Source: a bacterium (GTDB lineage: Bacteria; UBA9089; CG2-30-40-21; SBAY01). From it: DNA of 7,144 bases. The stretch is from NCBI GenBank assembly GCA_030018635.1, contig JASEHU010000104.1, positions 1 to 7,144 of the forward strand. The letters are read 5' to 3'. Both the position numbers and the translations under genes were made by a program. Below the pieces are notes generated by a model, which was not told where the DNA came from, searched no databases, and worked only from the letters and a program-made list of their open reading frames with translations. This document shows positions 5,883-7,144 of the stretch, one piece after another; within the stretch, counting starts at the first letter, position 1, and every line of letters begins with the position of its first letter.

Positions 5883-7034
5883 TTAACCCATAAAAAACTT
5901 GACAGCTTCTTTTATCTCTTGAAGAGGGAGTTCCTCCATACAAAGCGCTCTTTTTTTTACAAAACAGTAATCTTTGATTCTACCTTGACAAGGAACACAT
6001 TCTTTTAGACTATTTATTATAATCCAACCGTCCCCTTTTTTCTTGGGAGAGATATATTCAAAGCCTGTAATATGTCCAAATAAGGCTATTAAAGGCACTT
6101 TTAGTGCCAGGGCTAAATGCATAGGACCGGTATCAGATGAAATATAGCAAGAGCACCTATCAATGATTACAACTAATTCCTCTAAGGTTAATTTATCAAT
6201 CAAGAATATCAATTCAGGAAATTTATCTTTAAGAGCAAATAATTCCTTTTTTTCTCTTTCCTCCCTATCACTGCTTTTGCCCGTTAAGATAACAGAATAC
6301 ATCGGTATTAAAAACTCAATCAATTCACTTAAAAATTTTATAGAGAAATTCCTACACCATTTATTCCCTTTTAAGGCATCCTCTCCGCCTAAACAAATCC
6401 CAATATATTGTTTTTGTGGTTCCAGTCCTTCTTTTTGAAAAACAGCAGGAGTTTTGGCAATCAACTCCTCCGATAAAGGAAGATATACCTTTTCTGCATC
6501 TTTCAATCTGTATGGGACATTCACTATCCTGGCCCATTTTTCCATCCATGTTCTCCAGTAAAGAACCCTATTTTCATTGGGAGTAAGCCGAGTCCCTCTT
6601 ATTTCCTTAGCTTTAATTTTCTGAAGCAACCCTTTTAATAATCCTGAATCATCACTATATTGAGTACTAATCACTAAATCAAATTTTTCTTCAAGAAGAG
6701 GGTTTATTTCTTCTTCAGTATAAATTTTATCAATTGTAGGATACAATTTTAAAAGAGGAACCATAGGTTTTGATGTGAAATAAGAAATTTTAGCCTCTGG
6801 GTATTTTTCTTTAACCTTATCAACTATTACTTGTAATCTGATTATATCTCCTAACCCAGCGGTGCGGATAAACAGGATTTTATTTATCTCTGATTCAGGA
6901 AATAATTTTTCTTTTAATCTATCATAAATAAATATTATTCTTTCTCTTATAAAACCTGCACTATATTTTAATCTATCATACCATTCAATCAAAAACTTAC
7001 TTTTTTTTAATATCTCTTTAATCTTAGTCATCAT
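5883..7034 (-). CDS. Family 9 glycosyltransferase (LPS heptosyltransferase-like)
   Basis: Predicted GT-B glycosyltransferase of 383 residues related to ADP-heptose:LPS heptosyltransferases (WaaC/WaaF/RfaF). It would add a heptose-like sugar to a lipid-linked or core glycan in the cytoplasm. The core begins at KILFIRTAGLGD (52-63), with D63 at the usual catalytic-Asp position. GGEDALKGNKW (216-226) is the degenerate donor loop, where most members have a GG...KxW pattern. SSDTGPMHLALALKVP (299-314) and ALFG are the classic C-terminal signature, and four cysteines (C346, C349, C357, C365) form the CxxC...C...CM cluster common in the family. There is a basic, amphipathic extension of about 50 residues before the first beta-strand. 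The start is ATG (ATGATG) behind a modest AGGG 8 nt upstream; a second ATG one codon later is possible. The gene leads the flippase gene by 21 bp, likely in one operon. The heptose donor is inferred from family only. Confidence 0.92.
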   Translation of the reverse strand: MMTKIKEILKKSKFLIEWYDRLKYSAGFIRERIIFIYDRLKEKLFPESEINKILFIRTAGLGDIIRLQVIVDKVKEKYPEAKISYFTSKPMVPLLKLYPTIDKIYTEEEINPLLEEKFDLVISTQYSDDSGLLKGLLQKIKAKEIRGTRLTPNENRVLYWRTWMEKWARIVNVPYRLKDAEKVYLPLSEELIAKTPAVFQKEGLEPQKQYIGICLGGEDALKGNKWCRNFSIKFLSELIEFLIPMYSVILTGKSSDREEREKKELFALKDKFPELIFLIDKLTLEELVVIIDRCSCYISSDTGPMHLALALKVPLIALFGHITGFEYISPKKKGDGWIIINSLKECVPCQGRIKDYCFVKKRALCMEELPLQEIKEAVKFFMG

Positions 7035-7103
7035 AAAATAAACCCTATATCTCGGAACTTTTGGTAGTGGGTCATTCCATTTGATATGAGGGGTATCTAT
7101 GAT

Positions 7104-7136
7104 AGAATCCAGGAGTCAGAATCCAGGAGTCAGAAT
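7104..7136. repeat. 14-bp tandem repeat at the right edge
   Basis: AGAATCCAGGAGTC occurs twice back to back (7104-7117 and 7118-7131), followed by the first five bases of a third unit (7132-7136) before the pattern breaks. It lies about 70 bp upstream of the GT9 start codon, in a 110-bp stretch with no visible gene. The window ends here, so any further structure is unseen. Confidence 0.8.
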
Positions 7137-7144
7137 AAACCTCA

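Overview
The window is a five-gene stretch of a surface-polysaccharide locus, all on the minus strand, from an AT-rich bacterium (roughly one third G+C by eye). Read in the direction of transcription (right to left), the genes are: a family 9 glycosyltransferase of the LPS heptosyltransferase type (7034-5883), a Wzx-like lipid-linked oligosaccharide flippase (5861-4311), a Wzy/WaaL-type O-antigen polymerase or ligase (4314-2938), and two family 4 glycosyltransferases (2553-1435 and 1238-63). No tRNA, rRNA, CRISPR array, transposase or toxin-antitoxin gene was seen.

Layout: the first three genes form a tight block. The GT9 and flippase genes are 21 bp apart, and the flippase and polymerase genes overlap by 4 bp (GTGA). 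A 384-bp non-coding gap (2554-2937) then separates them from the stp2-like GT4, and a 197-bp gap (1239-1434, with edges) separates the two GT4 genes. Both gaps are mostly filled by nested inverted repeats: perfect palindrome arms of 31 bp (2740-2770/2802-2832) and 24 bp (1310-1333/1344-1367). Both gaps also carry copies of a short motif, GTAAsCGTTC. The far right edge holds a 14-bp tandem repeat (7104-7136). Three of the five genes start at non-ATG codons (GTG, TTG, GTG), each behind a good Shine-Dalgarno sequence.

How the genes could work together: GT4 and GT9 enzymes assemble an oligosaccharide on a lipid carrier at the cytoplasmic face, the Wzx-like protein flips it, and the Wzy/WaaL-like protein polymerises it or transfers it to an acceptor at the outer face of the membrane. 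No initiating phosphoglycosyltransferase, chain-length regulator, outer-membrane exporter or sugar-nucleotide synthesis gene is present, so this is an internal part of a larger cluster.

Organism: GT9 and Wzx/Wzy enzymes suggest a diderm (LPS- or capsule-making) bacterium. The low G+C and the palindromic, short-word intergenic repeats recall uncultivated candidate-phylum genomes, but the lineage cannot be assigned from this window. The genes belong to known families. The least explained material is the intergenic repeat architecture, not a new protein system.
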